The position numbers and the translations under genes are program-made. From Massilia sp. CF038 (GTDB lineage Bacteria; Pseudomonadota; Gammaproteobacteria; Burkholderiales; Burkholderiaceae_D), in assembly GCF_900129765.1 (NCBI RefSeq), contig NZ_FQWU01000002.1, positions 248,001 to 312,000 of the forward strand: 64,000 bases of DNA. The letters are read 5' to 3'. Every line of letters begins with the position of its first letter. Position 1 is the first letter of the stretch. Shown here one piece after another: positions 42,793 to 51,702 of the stretch. The notes below the pieces were generated by a model. It had not been told where the DNA came from. It was given only the letters and a program-made list of their open reading frames with translations, and did no database searches.

Positions 42793-43758
42793 TTATTTGT
42801 CCAGCGCGTCCAGTCTGGCCTCGAGCTCGGGCGCGACTTTTTCGCGCGGATAGGCTTCACGGAAGCCCTGCCATTGTTGCAGGGCTTTTTCGTTTTCGCC
42901 ATCCTTGAGCAAACGCTCGATCTCGGCCAGCCATGTTTTGCTGTCAGGGCGTTTGTTGGCCGATCCGGTGATCGAAACACGCTCGGCAACCTCGACGCGG
43001 GCAAGCGATTTGCTTTTTTTAGCCTCGGCCATTTCATTTTCGGCCATGTCGCTGCGCTGGCGCGCCGCCAGGGCTGCCGATAACTGGGCTTGTGACGCAG
43101 GCGCCGCATTCGCGTACGACTCGACCGTGAGCGGCACGCCAGCCGATGCTGGCGCCGGCGCGGGCGGCGGAGCGGCTGCCGCAACGGGCGCGGACGGCGC
43201 CGCGGCGGCGACTGTGGGTTCGGCCCGCACTGGACTGGCCGGTGCAGGTTTGGCGACGGGCGCCAAATCTGCCAGCGCGTCCTCCTTCTGTGCCAAAGGC
43301 GGCGGAGGCGGCGATGCCGGGACCGGAGCGCGCGCGCTATCCATCATGGGCGCCGGTGGTGCCATGGCCACGCTCGGTTCAGCAATCGCGTCTGCCGGGG
43401 GTGGCGGCACAATCAGGACCGGTGCCGGGACTGCCGTTTCCGCGACCAGGGCTGCATCGCTGGCCTTCTGGGACTGGAACGCCTGGTTGGCGAACACGCC
43501 AGCCAGCAAAGTTGCCGCGATACCGACAGGAACCCGCCAGCGGTGCCCGAACGGCTGCGCCAGCCGCGGTATGGGCGTACTGTCGCCAGGGTCATTGGCG
43601 GCCACCGGATGGGTTTCCTGTGCCAAGGCCAGGCGTGCGCGGTTGAGGATGGCGGCATCGAGTTCGGCGCTTGGTTCGCCGGTGGACATGGCTTGCAACC
43701 GGCGCGACAAGTCCCCTTCCCCTTTCAGGAAGGCGTCGAATTCGGCGTCGTCGCTCAT
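42793..43758 (-). CDS. Putative membrane anti-sigma factor, Pro/Ala-rich
   Basis: About 321 residues. A short cytoplasmic N-terminus (DDAEFDAFLKGEGDLSRRLQ), one membrane helix (VPVGIAATLLAGVFANQ), a long Pro/Ala-rich periplasmic stretch, and a C-terminal block of charged helices (WLAEIERLLKDGENEKALQQ). It begins one base after the sigma factor stop (TGATATG), the normal arrangement for a sigma/anti-sigma pair. The classical zinc-binding ZAS motif is not visible, so the anti-sigma role rests on context and topology. Confidence 0.75.
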   Translation of the reverse strand: MSDDAEFDAFLKGEGDLSRRLQAMSTGEPSAELDAAILNRARLALAQETHPVAANDPGDSTPIPRLAQPFGHRWRVPVGIAATLLAGVFANQAFQSQKASDAALVAETAVPAPVLIVPPPPADAIAEPSVAMAPPAPMMDSARAPVPASPPPPPLAQKEDALADLAPVAKPAPASPVRAEPTVAAAAPSAPVAAAAPPPAPAPASAGVPLTVESYANAAPASQAQLSAALAARQRSDMAENEMAEAKKSKSLARVEVAERVSITGSANKRPDSKTWLAEIERLLKDGENEKALQQWQGFREAYPREKVAPELEARLDALDK

Positions 43759-43759
43759 A

Positions 43760-44341
43760 TCATCCTTGTTCACACAAACTCCCTTCGCGCAGCTTGCGCA
43801 TGGCATAGCGCAGGCGGCTTTTGACCGTTTCAACCGGCGCCGACACGATAGCGGCGATTTCCTCCAGGCTCAGGCGATTCATTTGCTGCAGCACCAGTGC
43901 CTCTTTCTGCTCGCCTGGCAGTTGGGCCAGGGCCTGATGCAAGCTGTCGTGGCGCTGTTTTTGATCGAATGCTGTTTCAGGCGTGACCACATCCTGCGCC
44001 GCATCGGCCAGCGCGTCAAATGCGTCGAATCCATCCGTGCCGGTGCCCATGTCAGCGGCGAGCAGCGGCTGTTGCTGACGCAGCAGGTCGAGCAGGCGGT
44101 TGCGGGCAATTTGATACAGATAGGTGCGGAAGGACGCGTCGGGCTGGTAGCGTTCGCGGGCTTGATGGAGGTTGGCCCAGCTGTCCTGCACGATCTCGTC
44201 GACCCAGTCGGCCCGGGGCGAGCGCCAGGCGATAAAGCGATACAAACCGACGCGGTGACGGCGATACAGCTCCTCGAAGGCGATGAAGTCGCCCTCGCGG
44301 TACTGCAGCATCAACTGCTCGTCGGAAGTAGTGGTAAGCAT
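43760..44341 (-). CDS. ECF RNA polymerase sigma factor
   Basis: A 193-residue sigma-70 family ECF protein. Region 2 includes FIAFEELYRRHRVGLYRFI and ASFRTYLYQIARNRLLDLLR; region 4 includes LPGEQKEALVLQQMNRLSLEEIA and VKSRLRYAMRKLRE. It directs RNA polymerase to a stress regulon, possibly including the large VIT-domain protein next door. The ATG at 44341 is the family start; the frame upstream runs into the palindromic elements. Confidence 0.93.
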   Translation of the reverse strand: MLTTTSDEQLMLQYREGDFIAFEELYRRHRVGLYRFIAWRSPRADWVDEIVQDSWANLHQARERYQPDASFRTYLYQIARNRLLDLLRQQQPLLAADMGTGTDGFDAFDALADAAQDVVTPETAFDQKQRHDSLHQALAQLPGEQKEALVLQQMNRLSLEEIAAIVSAPVETVKSRLRYAMRKLREGSLCEQG

Positions 44342-44396
44342 GTCCGGCCATTGTAGGGCCGGGGCGGGAAAAAGAGAATACCGCAACCGCAAAACA

Positions 44397-44493
44397 CATC
44401 GCCCTCGCGAAGGCGGGCTCGCATGCGAGCCCCCCATGCCATCTAACCGAATTCGGTCAGGTGGAATGGGCCCCCGCCTGCGCGAGGGCGATG
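44397..44493. repeat. Palindromic element copy 9 with 18-bp palindromic insert
   Basis: A 97-base copy, longer than the rest. The left arm is interrupted by GGGCTCGCATGCGAGCCC (44415-44432), a perfect 18-bp palindrome not seen in the other copies. The centre CCGAATTCGG and the right arm are normal. It lies 56 bases before the sigma factor start. Confidence 0.88.
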
Positions 44494-44535
44494 TTGGGGG
44501 GCGGCCGGATTGCGTTGCTCGTCCACCCAAAGTTA

Positions 44536-44619
44536 CATCGCCCTCGCGAAGGCGGGGGCCCATGCCATGTAACCGAATTCGGTCAGGTGGAATAGGCCCC
44601 CGCCTGCGCGAGGGCGATG
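44536..44619. repeat. Palindromic element copy 10
   Basis: A full 84-base copy, 42 bases from copy 9, ending 9 bases beyond the stop of the outer-membrane channel gene. It may act as the 3' boundary of the RND operon transcript. Confidence 0.9.
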
Positions 44620-44628
44620 TATCTACAC

Positions 44629-46023
44629 TTATTCCCAGCCGCCGCCGAGCGAGCGAATCAAGGCCACGGTGGTCACTGCGCGATTGCCACGCAGCTGTAC
44701 CGCTGCCCGTTCCGCCGCCGCCAGATTGCGCTGGGCATCCAGCAGATCCAGATAGCTCGAACGACCCGCCTGGTACAGCTTCTGCGCCAGATCGGCCGAG
44801 CGGCGCGCCGATACCACGGCTGCGTCAAGCTGTTCAGCCTGACCGGCCAGAATGCGCAGACCCGCCAGGTTGTCTTCCACCTCCGCGAAGGCCACCAGCA
44901 CGTTCTGGCGATATGCCGCTACCGACTCTTCCAGCACCGCTTCGCTGCGCGCGATGTTGGCCTTGTTACGGCCGCCGTCAATGATCGGCATTGACAGCAA
45001 GGCACCCAGCACCCACGAACGCGCGCTCCACTTGAACAGGTTCGAGCTGCTGGCCGACTCGGTTCCCAGCCCGCCATTGAGCAGCAAGGCTGGGAACATG
45101 GCCGACTTGGCCGCGCCGATACGCTCGTTCGACGCCATCATCGTGCGCTGGGCAGCGGTGATGTCAGGACGGCGTTCCAGCAGTGCCGATGGCAAACCGG
45201 CAGGAATCACCGGCATGACCGCCGTCTCTGGCAGCGGGTTCACGTCAGCGGTATAAGCCGCCGCCGATTTACCCAGCAACACGGCCAGGGCATGCTCGTT
45301 CTGCACGCGCTGACGCTGCAACCCGATCGCTTCGGCCTTGGCGGTAGCCAGTTCGGTCTTGGCGCGGGCCAGATCGAATTCGCCAATGTCGCCATTGTCG
45401 TAGCGACTCTGGTTGACCTTCACACTCTGGGTGCGCAGGTCGACCGATTTTTCCAGCGTGGCCAGTTCGGCATCGGTTTCACGCAGACGGAAGTAAGTCT
45501 GCGCCACGTCTGCCTGCAATGCCAGCAGCACCGACTTGTAGGTCGCTTCGGATGCTGCCGCATCGGCGCGGGCTGCGCCAATGCCGGCACCAAGGCGGCC
45601 AAACAGGTCCACTTCATAGCTGGCCGTCAGGCTGGCCTGGTACAGATTGGACGGCGCCACCGCTTCGGCACCGGTGCGCTGGACGCCAACGCCAACGCCA
45701 ACCTGCAGGCCACGGTTCGCTTCCGACAGGCCGGCCAGCGCCCTGGCCTGCTTGACGCGAGCCGCCGCCACCGCCAGGGTGGCGTTGGCGCGGGTCGCTT
45801 CGTCGATCATCCCGGTCAGGACAGGATCGTTAAAAGCCAGCCACCATTGACCGCGCGCCTGGGCTTCGGCCGGCTGCGCCACTTTCCAGGTGGTGCCGTC
45901 CGGCGCTTCCTTGTAAGCCGACGGCATGTCGATCGCAGGTTGCTTCAGTTCCGGCACCGTCGAGCAGGCCACCAGCAGCAAGGCTGCCAGCAGCGGTGCG
46001 ATACGGCGTGTGAGCTTGTTCAT
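44629..46023 (-). CDS. RND efflux outer-membrane channel lipoprotein (NodT/OprM type)
   Basis: A 464-residue TolC-like channel. The lipobox in LAALLLVACSTVP marks lipidation at Cys20. It contains the duplicated outer-membrane factor repeat: WWLAFNDPVL, ARANATLAVAAARVKQARAL and RRSADLAQKLYQAGRSSYLDLL. It forms a trimer that opens to the outside and docks to the adaptor and permease encoded upstream. Its ATG shares one base with the permease stop (TAATG). Confidence 0.93.
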   Translation of the reverse strand: MNKLTRRIAPLLAALLLVACSTVPELKQPAIDMPSAYKEAPDGTTWKVAQPAEAQARGQWWLAFNDPVLTGMIDEATRANATLAVAAARVKQARALAGLSEANRGLQVGVGVGVQRTGAEAVAPSNLYQASLTASYEVDLFGRLGAGIGAARADAAASEATYKSVLLALQADVAQTYFRLRETDAELATLEKSVDLRTQSVKVNQSRYDNGDIGEFDLARAKTELATAKAEAIGLQRQRVQNEHALAVLLGKSAAAYTADVNPLPETAVMPVIPAGLPSALLERRPDITAAQRTMMASNERIGAAKSAMFPALLLNGGLGTESASSSNLFKWSARSWVLGALLSMPIIDGGRNKANIARSEAVLEESVAAYRQNVLVAFAEVEDNLAGLRILAGQAEQLDAAVVSARRSADLAQKLYQAGRSSYLDLLDAQRNLAAAERAAVQLRGNRAVTTVALIRSLGGGWE

Positions 46024-49000
46024 TAAATAGCTCCTTCGATTTTAATCATGGCCGGAGCAGCAGCTTTGCGCTCCAGGCTTTTTGCAAACGTACGCAGCAG
46101 GACGTAGAACACCGGCGTCAGGAACAGGCCGAAGAAGGTCACGCCCAGCATGCCGCCAAATACCGCCACACCCATCGCATGACGCATCTCGGCGCCGGCA
46201 CCGCTGGAGAACACCAGTGGCACCACACCCATGATGAACGCGATCGACGTCATCAGAATCGGACGCAGACGCAGACGGCAGGCTTCCAGCGCGGCTTCGA
46301 CAACGGTACGGCCATGGTCTTCCAGTTCGCGGGCAAATTCGACGATCAGAATGGCGTTCTTCGAGGCCAAACCCACCAGCACGAACAAGGCGATCTGGGT
46401 GAAGATGTTGTTGTCGCCACCGGTCAGCTTGACGCCGATCAGCGCACACAGAATCGACATCGGCACGATCAGAATCACGGCCAGCGGCAGGGTCCAGCTT
46501 TCGTACTGGGCAGCGAGCACCAGGAATACCAGCAGCACGCACAGCGGGAACACCAGCACCATCGTGTTACCAGACAAAATCTCCTGGTAGGTCAGATCGG
46601 TCCACTCGAACGACACGCCCTTCGGCAGCACTTCGGCAGCGATTTTTTCCAGCGCGGCCTGGGCCTGGCCGGACGACACGCCAGGTGCCGGGCCGCCATT
46701 GACTTCTGCCGATACGTAAGCGTTGTAGCGCTGTACGCGGTCCGGACCATAGCTGTCTTTCACACGCATCAGCGACGACAGTGGAATCATCTCGCCCTTG
46801 TCATTACGGACTTTCAGCTGGGCGATCTGGTCAGCTTGGGAACGGAACGGCGCATCGGCTTGCACGCGCACCTGGTAGGTGCGGCCAAACTGGTTGAAGT
46901 CGTTCACGTACAGCGAGCCAAGATTGATCTGCAAAGTCTGATAGATGGTTGCCAGGGGCACGCCAAGCTGCTTGGCCTTGACCCGGTCAACGTCTGCAAA
47001 CAGCTGCGGCACGTTGATCTGGAAGCCGGAGAACACGCCTGCCAGTTCCGGGGTCTGCCACGCTTTCATCTGCAGCGCCTGCACGCTCTTGTACAACTCG
47101 TCGTAGCCCACGTTGCCACGGTCTTCCACCATCATCTTGAAGCCGCCGATGGTGCCAAGGCCATTGACTGGCGGTGGCGGGAACACCATGATGAACGCAT
47201 CCTGAATGCTGCCCAGGCGCTTGTTGATTTCAGCGGCGATCTCGGGACCGGACTGGCCCTTGCCGGTACGCTGGTCAAATGGCTTGAGCGAGGTGAAGAC
47301 GATGCCGGCATTCGGCGCATTGGTAAAGCCGTTAATCGACAGACCTGGGAACGCGATCGACGATTCCACGCCTGGCACTTGCGAAGCAATGTCTGACATC
47401 TTGCGAATCACCGCTTCGGTACGGTCCAGCGAAGCTGCATCAGGCAATTGGGCAAAGCCGACCAGGTACTGCTTGTCCTGCGCTGGCACGAAGCCGCTAG
47501 GCACTGCCTTGAACATGAACACGGCAGCGATTGCCAGCAGCGCATACACTGCCACTGACAGGCTCTTGCGCTTGAGGACACCATTGACGCCGTTTTCGTA
47601 ACGGGTCGATGCACGGCCGAAGAAGCGGTTAAACCAGGCAAAGAAGCCGCCGAAGACTTTGTCCATGCCACGGGTCAGCGCGTCTTTTGGCGCATTGTGC
47701 GGCTTGAGCAGGGTTGCAGCCAGGGCCGGCGACAGGGTCAGCGACGAGAATGCCGAGATCACGGTCGAGATAGCGATGGTCAGCGCGAACTGGCGGTAGA
47801 ACTGGCCCGACAGACCGGACACAAATGCAATCGGCACGAACACGGCGCACAGAACCAGTGCAATGGCGATGATCGGACCACTCACCTCTTTCATGGCCTG
47901 GATGGTTGCATCGCGCGGGCTCAGGCCAGCTTCGATGTTTCGCTCCACGTTTTCCACGACCACAATGGCGTCATCGACCACGATACCAATGGCCAGCACA
48001 AGGCCGAACAGCGACAGCGTATTGATCGAGAAGCCAAAGCCCAGCATCACCGCAAAGGTACCGATGATCGACACTGGCACTGCCAGAAGCGGAATGATGG
48101 ATGCGCGCCAGGTTTGCAGGAAGATGATCACCACCAGCACCACCAGGGCGACCGCTTCAAGCAGGGTGTGGATCACAGCCTTGATCGATTCGCGTACGAA
48201 CTGGGTCGGGTCGTATACAACGCTGTAGTCGACGCCTTCCGGGAAGTCCTTTTTCAGTTCCGCCATCTTGGCGCGTACATCGGCCGACAGCTGGAGCGCA
48301 TTGGCGCCAGGCGCTTCAAACACGGCGATTGCGGCTGCCGACTTGTTGTTCAGCAGGGAGCGCAGCGAGTAGCTGTTCGACCCCAGTTCCAGACGGGCGA
48401 CATCGCGCAGACGCGTGATGGCGCCATCGTTACCGGTACGGACGATGATGTCGCCGAATTCCTCGATCGAGGTCAGGCGGCCCTGGGTGTTGACGGTCAG
48501 CTGGAATTCAGCGTTCTTGGAAGGCGAAGCGCCCACCACACCGGCAGCAACCTGCACGTTCTGCTCACGGATCGATGCGACCACGTCGCCGGCCGTCATG
48601 CCGCGTTCTGCCACTTTTTGCGGGTCCAGCCAGATGCGCATGGCATAGTCACCGGCGCCAAACAGCTGCACCTCGCCCATGCCTTGAATGCGGGCCAGCT
48701 GGTCTTTCACGTTCAGCACGGCGTAGTTGCGCAGGTAGACGTCGTCATAACGGCCGCTTGGCGAGACCAGGTGCACGACCATGGTCAGGTTGGGCGAGCT
48801 TTTCACGGCGGTCACACCGATCTGACGCACTTCCTCGGGCAGACGCGGCAAGGCGCGCTGAATCCGGTTTTGTACTTGCGACTCGGCCTGCTCCACATTG
48901 GTGCCGACCTTGAACGTCACGGTCAATGCCAGCGAACCATCGGAGGTCGACTGGGACGACATGTACAGCATGTTTTCGGTGCCGTTGATCTGCTCTTCCA

Positions 49001-49199
49001 GCGGCGCAGCCACGGTTTCGGCGATGACCTTGGGATTGGCACCCGGGTACTGGGCGCGCACCACCACCGATGGTGGCACAACGTCCGGGTATTCCGAGAT
49101 TGGCAGCTTGAAGATCGATAGCAGCCCCGCCACGAAAATGATGATCGACAGGACGGCCGCAAAAATCGGCCGGTCGATGAAAAATTTAGAAAAATTCAT
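46023..49199 (-). CDS. RND efflux permease, HAE1 (AcrB/MexB) type
   Basis: A 1058-residue inner-membrane proton/drug antiporter. The proton-relay residues are in GIVVDDAIVVVENVER (the Asp pair) and VGLASKNAILIVEFARE (the Lys). The N-terminus MNFSKFFIDRPIFAAVLSII and the two large periplasmic loops are standard. HAE1 permeases export hydrophobic and amphiphilic compounds such as antibiotics, dyes and solvents. It starts 4 bases after the adaptor gene and overlaps the channel gene. Confidence 0.96.
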   Translation of the reverse strand: MNFSKFFIDRPIFAAVLSIIIFVAGLLSIFKLPISEYPDVVPPSVVVRAQYPGANPKVIAETVAAPLEEQINGTENMLYMSSQSTSDGSLALTVTFKVGTNVEQAESQVQNRIQRALPRLPEEVRQIGVTAVKSSPNLTMVVHLVSPSGRYDDVYLRNYAVLNVKDQLARIQGMGEVQLFGAGDYAMRIWLDPQKVAERGMTAGDVVASIREQNVQVAAGVVGASPSKNAEFQLTVNTQGRLTSIEEFGDIIVRTGNDGAITRLRDVARLELGSNSYSLRSLLNNKSAAAIAVFEAPGANALQLSADVRAKMAELKKDFPEGVDYSVVYDPTQFVRESIKAVIHTLLEAVALVVLVVIIFLQTWRASIIPLLAVPVSIIGTFAVMLGFGFSINTLSLFGLVLAIGIVVDDAIVVVENVERNIEAGLSPRDATIQAMKEVSGPIIAIALVLCAVFVPIAFVSGLSGQFYRQFALTIAISTVISAFSSLTLSPALAATLLKPHNAPKDALTRGMDKVFGGFFAWFNRFFGRASTRYENGVNGVLKRKSLSVAVYALLAIAAVFMFKAVPSGFVPAQDKQYLVGFAQLPDAASLDRTEAVIRKMSDIASQVPGVESSIAFPGLSINGFTNAPNAGIVFTSLKPFDQRTGKGQSGPEIAAEINKRLGSIQDAFIMVFPPPPVNGLGTIGGFKMMVEDRGNVGYDELYKSVQALQMKAWQTPELAGVFSGFQINVPQLFADVDRVKAKQLGVPLATIYQTLQINLGSLYVNDFNQFGRTYQVRVQADAPFRSQADQIAQLKVRNDKGEMIPLSSLMRVKDSYGPDRVQRYNAYVSAEVNGGPAPGVSSGQAQAALEKIAAEVLPKGVSFEWTDLTYQEILSGNTMVLVFPLCVLLVFLVLAAQYESWTLPLAVILIVPMSILCALIGVKLTGGDNNIFTQIALFVLVGLASKNAILIVEFARELEDHGRTVVEAALEACRLRLRPILMTSIAFIMGVVPLVFSSGAGAEMRHAMGVAVFGGMLGVTFFGLFLTPVFYVLLRTFAKSLERKAAAPAMIKIEGAI

Positions 49200-49203
49200 G
49201 TTC

Positions 49204-50403
49204 TTACTCCTTGGCCTGCGCCTTTGCCGCTGCGACTTTCACGTCGCTCGGCTTTTTTCCGTCTTCCATGGCGACGACTTCCGCCGTCACCGGTGCGCCA
49301 GGCTGAACCCGCTGCAAACCGTTGACGATGATCTTCTCGCCGGGCTTGATCCCGTCACGTACCACGCGCAAACCATCGACTGCCGGGCCCAGTTTGACGG
49401 CGCGGTATTCGGCTTTGCTGTCCGCCGAGACCACGTAGACGAACTTACGGTCCTGATCGGTGCCGACGGCGCGGTCGCTGATCAGGATGGCTTTTTTGCC
49501 GGTGGACTCGTTGCCTGCCAGCTGAACGCGGGCAAACAGGCCTGGCACCAGCGTGTTGTCGCTGTTGTCGAAGGTGGCGCGCATACGCACGCTGCCGGTC
49601 TTGGCATCGAGGCGGTTGTCGACGAATTCCAGCTTGCCCTGGTGCGGGAAGCCGGCTTCGTTGGCCAGGCCGACCTTGACGCCCACGGGCGCGCCTTTTT
49701 GCGACTCGCGGGCTACGCGCAGGTAGGTGTCTTCGTCACCGTCGAAAGTGGCGTAGATTTCCTTGTTCGATACGACCGAGGTCAGAATCACGCTGCCGTC
49801 CACTAGATTGCCAGTGGTGATTTCCGCTTTCGACACGCGGCCATCGATGGGCGAGGTCACGCGGGTGTACGCCAGATTCAAGCGCGCCGCATCGAGCGAA
49901 GCCTGCGCAGCGCGCACATTGGCGTCGAGCTCTTTCAGGCCCGATGCTTTTTCGTCGAATTCGCGCTGGGCGATGGCCTTGTCGGCCAGCAGACGTTCTG
50001 CACGCGACTGTTCCAGCTTGGCCAGGTCTGCTTTGGCGCGGGCCGAAGCATACGCAGCGTCAGCGCGCGCTGCCTCGGCCTGGAATGGCCGTGGATCGAT
50101 CACGAACAGCAGATCGCCCTTTTTGACCACACTGCCCGGCTTGAAATTGACCGAGGTGATGAAGCCGCCCACACGGGCGCGGATATCAACGCGTTCCACC
50201 GCTTCCAGGCGGCCCGAGAATTCCTGCGTTTCATTGACGGTGCGTTCGATGACGACCGCAGCGGTGATTGGTGGCCCTGCCTGCGCAGGAGGTGCCGCCG
50301 CCTTGCCGTTTGCTGGTCCGCATCCTGACAGCGCGAACGCAGCCAGCCCCGCCAGTGCCAGGCCCGCGATCAGCGGCTTGGCGATGAATTTATTGGTTTT
50401 CAT
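49204..50403 (-). CDS. RND efflux periplasmic adaptor lipoprotein (AcrA/MexA type)
   Basis: A 399-residue membrane fusion protein. The ATG at 50403 follows AAGGAATAAA and gives a lipoprotein signal (LAAFALSGCGPA). Lipoyl halves (RVDIRARVGGFITSVNFKPG and RLNLAYTRVTSPIDGRVSKA) flank a helical hairpin (residues ~90-160), followed by beta-barrel and membrane-proximal domains. It bridges permease and channel. It is first in the operon. No TetR or MarR regulator is adjacent, so control is elsewhere. Confidence 0.94.
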   Translation of the reverse strand: MKTNKFIAKPLIAGLALAGLAAFALSGCGPANGKAAAPPAQAGPPITAAVVIERTVNETQEFSGRLEAVERVDIRARVGGFITSVNFKPGSVVKKGDLLFVIDPRPFQAEAARADAAYASARAKADLAKLEQSRAERLLADKAIAQREFDEKASGLKELDANVRAAQASLDAARLNLAYTRVTSPIDGRVSKAEITTGNLVDGSVILTSVVSNKEIYATFDGDEDTYLRVARESQKGAPVGVKVGLANEAGFPHQGKLEFVDNRLDAKTGSVRMRATFDNSDNTLVPGLFARVQLAGNESTGKKAILISDRAVGTDQDRKFVYVVSADSKAEYRAVKLGPAVDGLRVVRDGIKPGEKIIVNGLQRVQPGAPVTAEVVAMEDGKKPSDVKVAAAKAQAKE

Positions 50404-50544
50404 TTTATTCCTTTTCTTGATGAAAATTATTAATAACAACGGCGGTACAGCGGCCGACTGCAAAAGCAATGGGCAAAAGGGTCCGTACGCTGCGCTGAGG
50501 GTCACTCGGCGCAGCTGCACGGAATTAACTTGTAAGGCGGTTGG

Positions 50545-51390
50545 CTAGGACGAAGTCGGTGGTTCGTCCAGGGCTGCGAGAAACTTACCTATTTCCTGCA
50601 AGGCGGCGGCTTTGCAGGCACATTCGTTACGGGCGGCAGCGTCGTCGATGGGCTGGGCCGCAAGCCGCTTGACCGTCGTCGTGACGCCACAGGTGGTGAG
50701 CTTGGCACCATATTGTTCCGCCTCGTCGCGCAATGGATCGTCCTCGGCGGACAGGATCAGCGCAGGCGGTAAATTCTTCAGACGGCTCGACTGCAAGGGC
50801 GACGCATACGGGTGCACGCGGTCGGCAGCATTGGGCAGGTAGCCGCGGTAGCTGGCGGCGCAGGTATCGGCGACGCAGGCGGAATTGAGGTCCTTCTTAA
50901 TTTCGCGCATTGAGCAAGTGCTCAGGCCAGGGTCCAGCATCGGCATGATCAGGATTTGCCCGACCAGCTCGGGGCCGCCGCGGTCGCGTGCCATCAGCGC
51001 CGACACGGCAGCCAGATTGGCACCGGCTTCAATTCCGGCCACCACCATGTGCTTGCCGGTCCAGCCGATTTTGGCCTTGTTCTTCTTTGCCCACTTCAAT
51101 ACAGCATGGGCATCTTCCACCGCAGCGGGGAACGGCCGCTCGGTGGCCAGGGTGTAGCGCGCCGCCAGTACCCGCTGCTCGCTCGAGCAACTGGCCAGGT
51201 GGCGCAGGAATTCGTCAGCCTCGTCCAGATCGCCACCCACAAAGCCGCCGCTGTGGAAGAACACGATCAAGCCATCGCGCTTGGTGCCGGCCGCGCCTGC
51301 TGCATACAGGCGCGCGCCCAGCGGACCTTCCGCGCCAGCTACTTCCAGCTCGCGGATGTTGAGTGCGACAGGGGCCGACATGGCTGTCAT
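50545..51390 (-). CDS. Alpha/beta hydrolase fold protein lacking the catalytic serine
   Basis: A 281-residue HSL-type alpha/beta hydrolase. The oxyanion motif FFHSGGFVGGD corresponds to HGGG, and AAVEDAHAVLKW and LPPALILSAEDDPLRDEAE are family blocks. The nucleophile elbow, normally GDSAG, reads G-I-E-A-G at residues 119-123, so Glu121 replaces Ser. The usual C-terminal catalytic His is also not found. It is probably a non-enzymatic binding protein or uses another mechanism. It overlaps the small membrane protein gene upstream by 4 bases. Confidence 0.8.
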   Translation of the reverse strand: MTAMSAPVALNIRELEVAGAEGPLGARLYAAGAAGTKRDGLIVFFHSGGFVGGDLDEADEFLRHLASCSSEQRVLAARYTLATERPFPAAVEDAHAVLKWAKKNKAKIGWTGKHMVVAGIEAGANLAAVSALMARDRGGPELVGQILIMPMLDPGLSTCSMREIKKDLNSACVADTCAASYRGYLPNAADRVHPYASPLQSSRLKNLPPALILSAEDDPLRDEAEQYGAKLTTCGVTTTVKRLAAQPIDDAAARNECACKAAALQEIGKFLAALDEPPTSS

Positions 51391-51569
51391 TTGCTGGCCT
51401 CGTCCGACGCGCCCAGGGAATCGGCAAACAGATTATGTGCAAGTGCATCAAATCCAGCGCTTTCCGCTTGCGACGCTTGCGGGAAGTGGCCACTGTAAAC
51501 ACTGCCCAGGGTGGTGACGGCAGCCAGCACGATTGCCATAAAACCGATAAGACCATTTTGATAACGCAT
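51387..51569 (-). CDS. Small membrane protein, 60 aa
   Basis: A 60-residue protein with one N-terminal helix (YQNGLIGFMAIVLAAVTTLGSVYSG) and a short polar tail (FDALAHNLFADSLGASDEASK). It may be anchored, or secreted after cleavage. I do not recognise it. GGGGAG lies 6 bases before the ATG at 51569; a further ATG at 51587 is less well placed. It overlaps the hydrolase-like gene by ATGA, so the two act together. The gene pair is divergent from the LysR gene. Confidence 0.65.
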   Translation of the reverse strand: MRYQNGLIGFMAIVLAAVTTLGSVYSGHFPQASQAESAGFDALAHNLFADSLGASDEASK

Positions 51570-51670
51570 GCTGACTCCCCTTTCCATTCCTGCGGTGGCT
51601 ACATCCTTTGATGCAGTACGGCCACTTTAAACTTGTTCTACAATCTGATAAAGATGCTAACCGCGAATTG

Positions 51671-51692
51671 ATTGTTCAGAAAATCGAACAAT
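51671..51692 (+). promoter_or_regulatory. Inverted repeat before the LysR gene
   Basis: ATTGTTC (51671-51677), 8 bases, GAACAAT (51686-51692) is a perfect 7-base inverted repeat and contains a T-N11-A type LysR box. It lies 10 bases before the LysR start codon, in the divergent region shared with the small membrane protein and hydrolase genes, as expected for autoregulation. The binding protein is inferred. Confidence 0.6.
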
Positions 51693-51702
51693 GAAGGGGA
51701 AT

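Noticed and set aside
47697-49121. 474-codon frame antisense to the RND permease
   Set aside because: Shadow frame; the permease with its proton-relay motifs is certain on the other strand.
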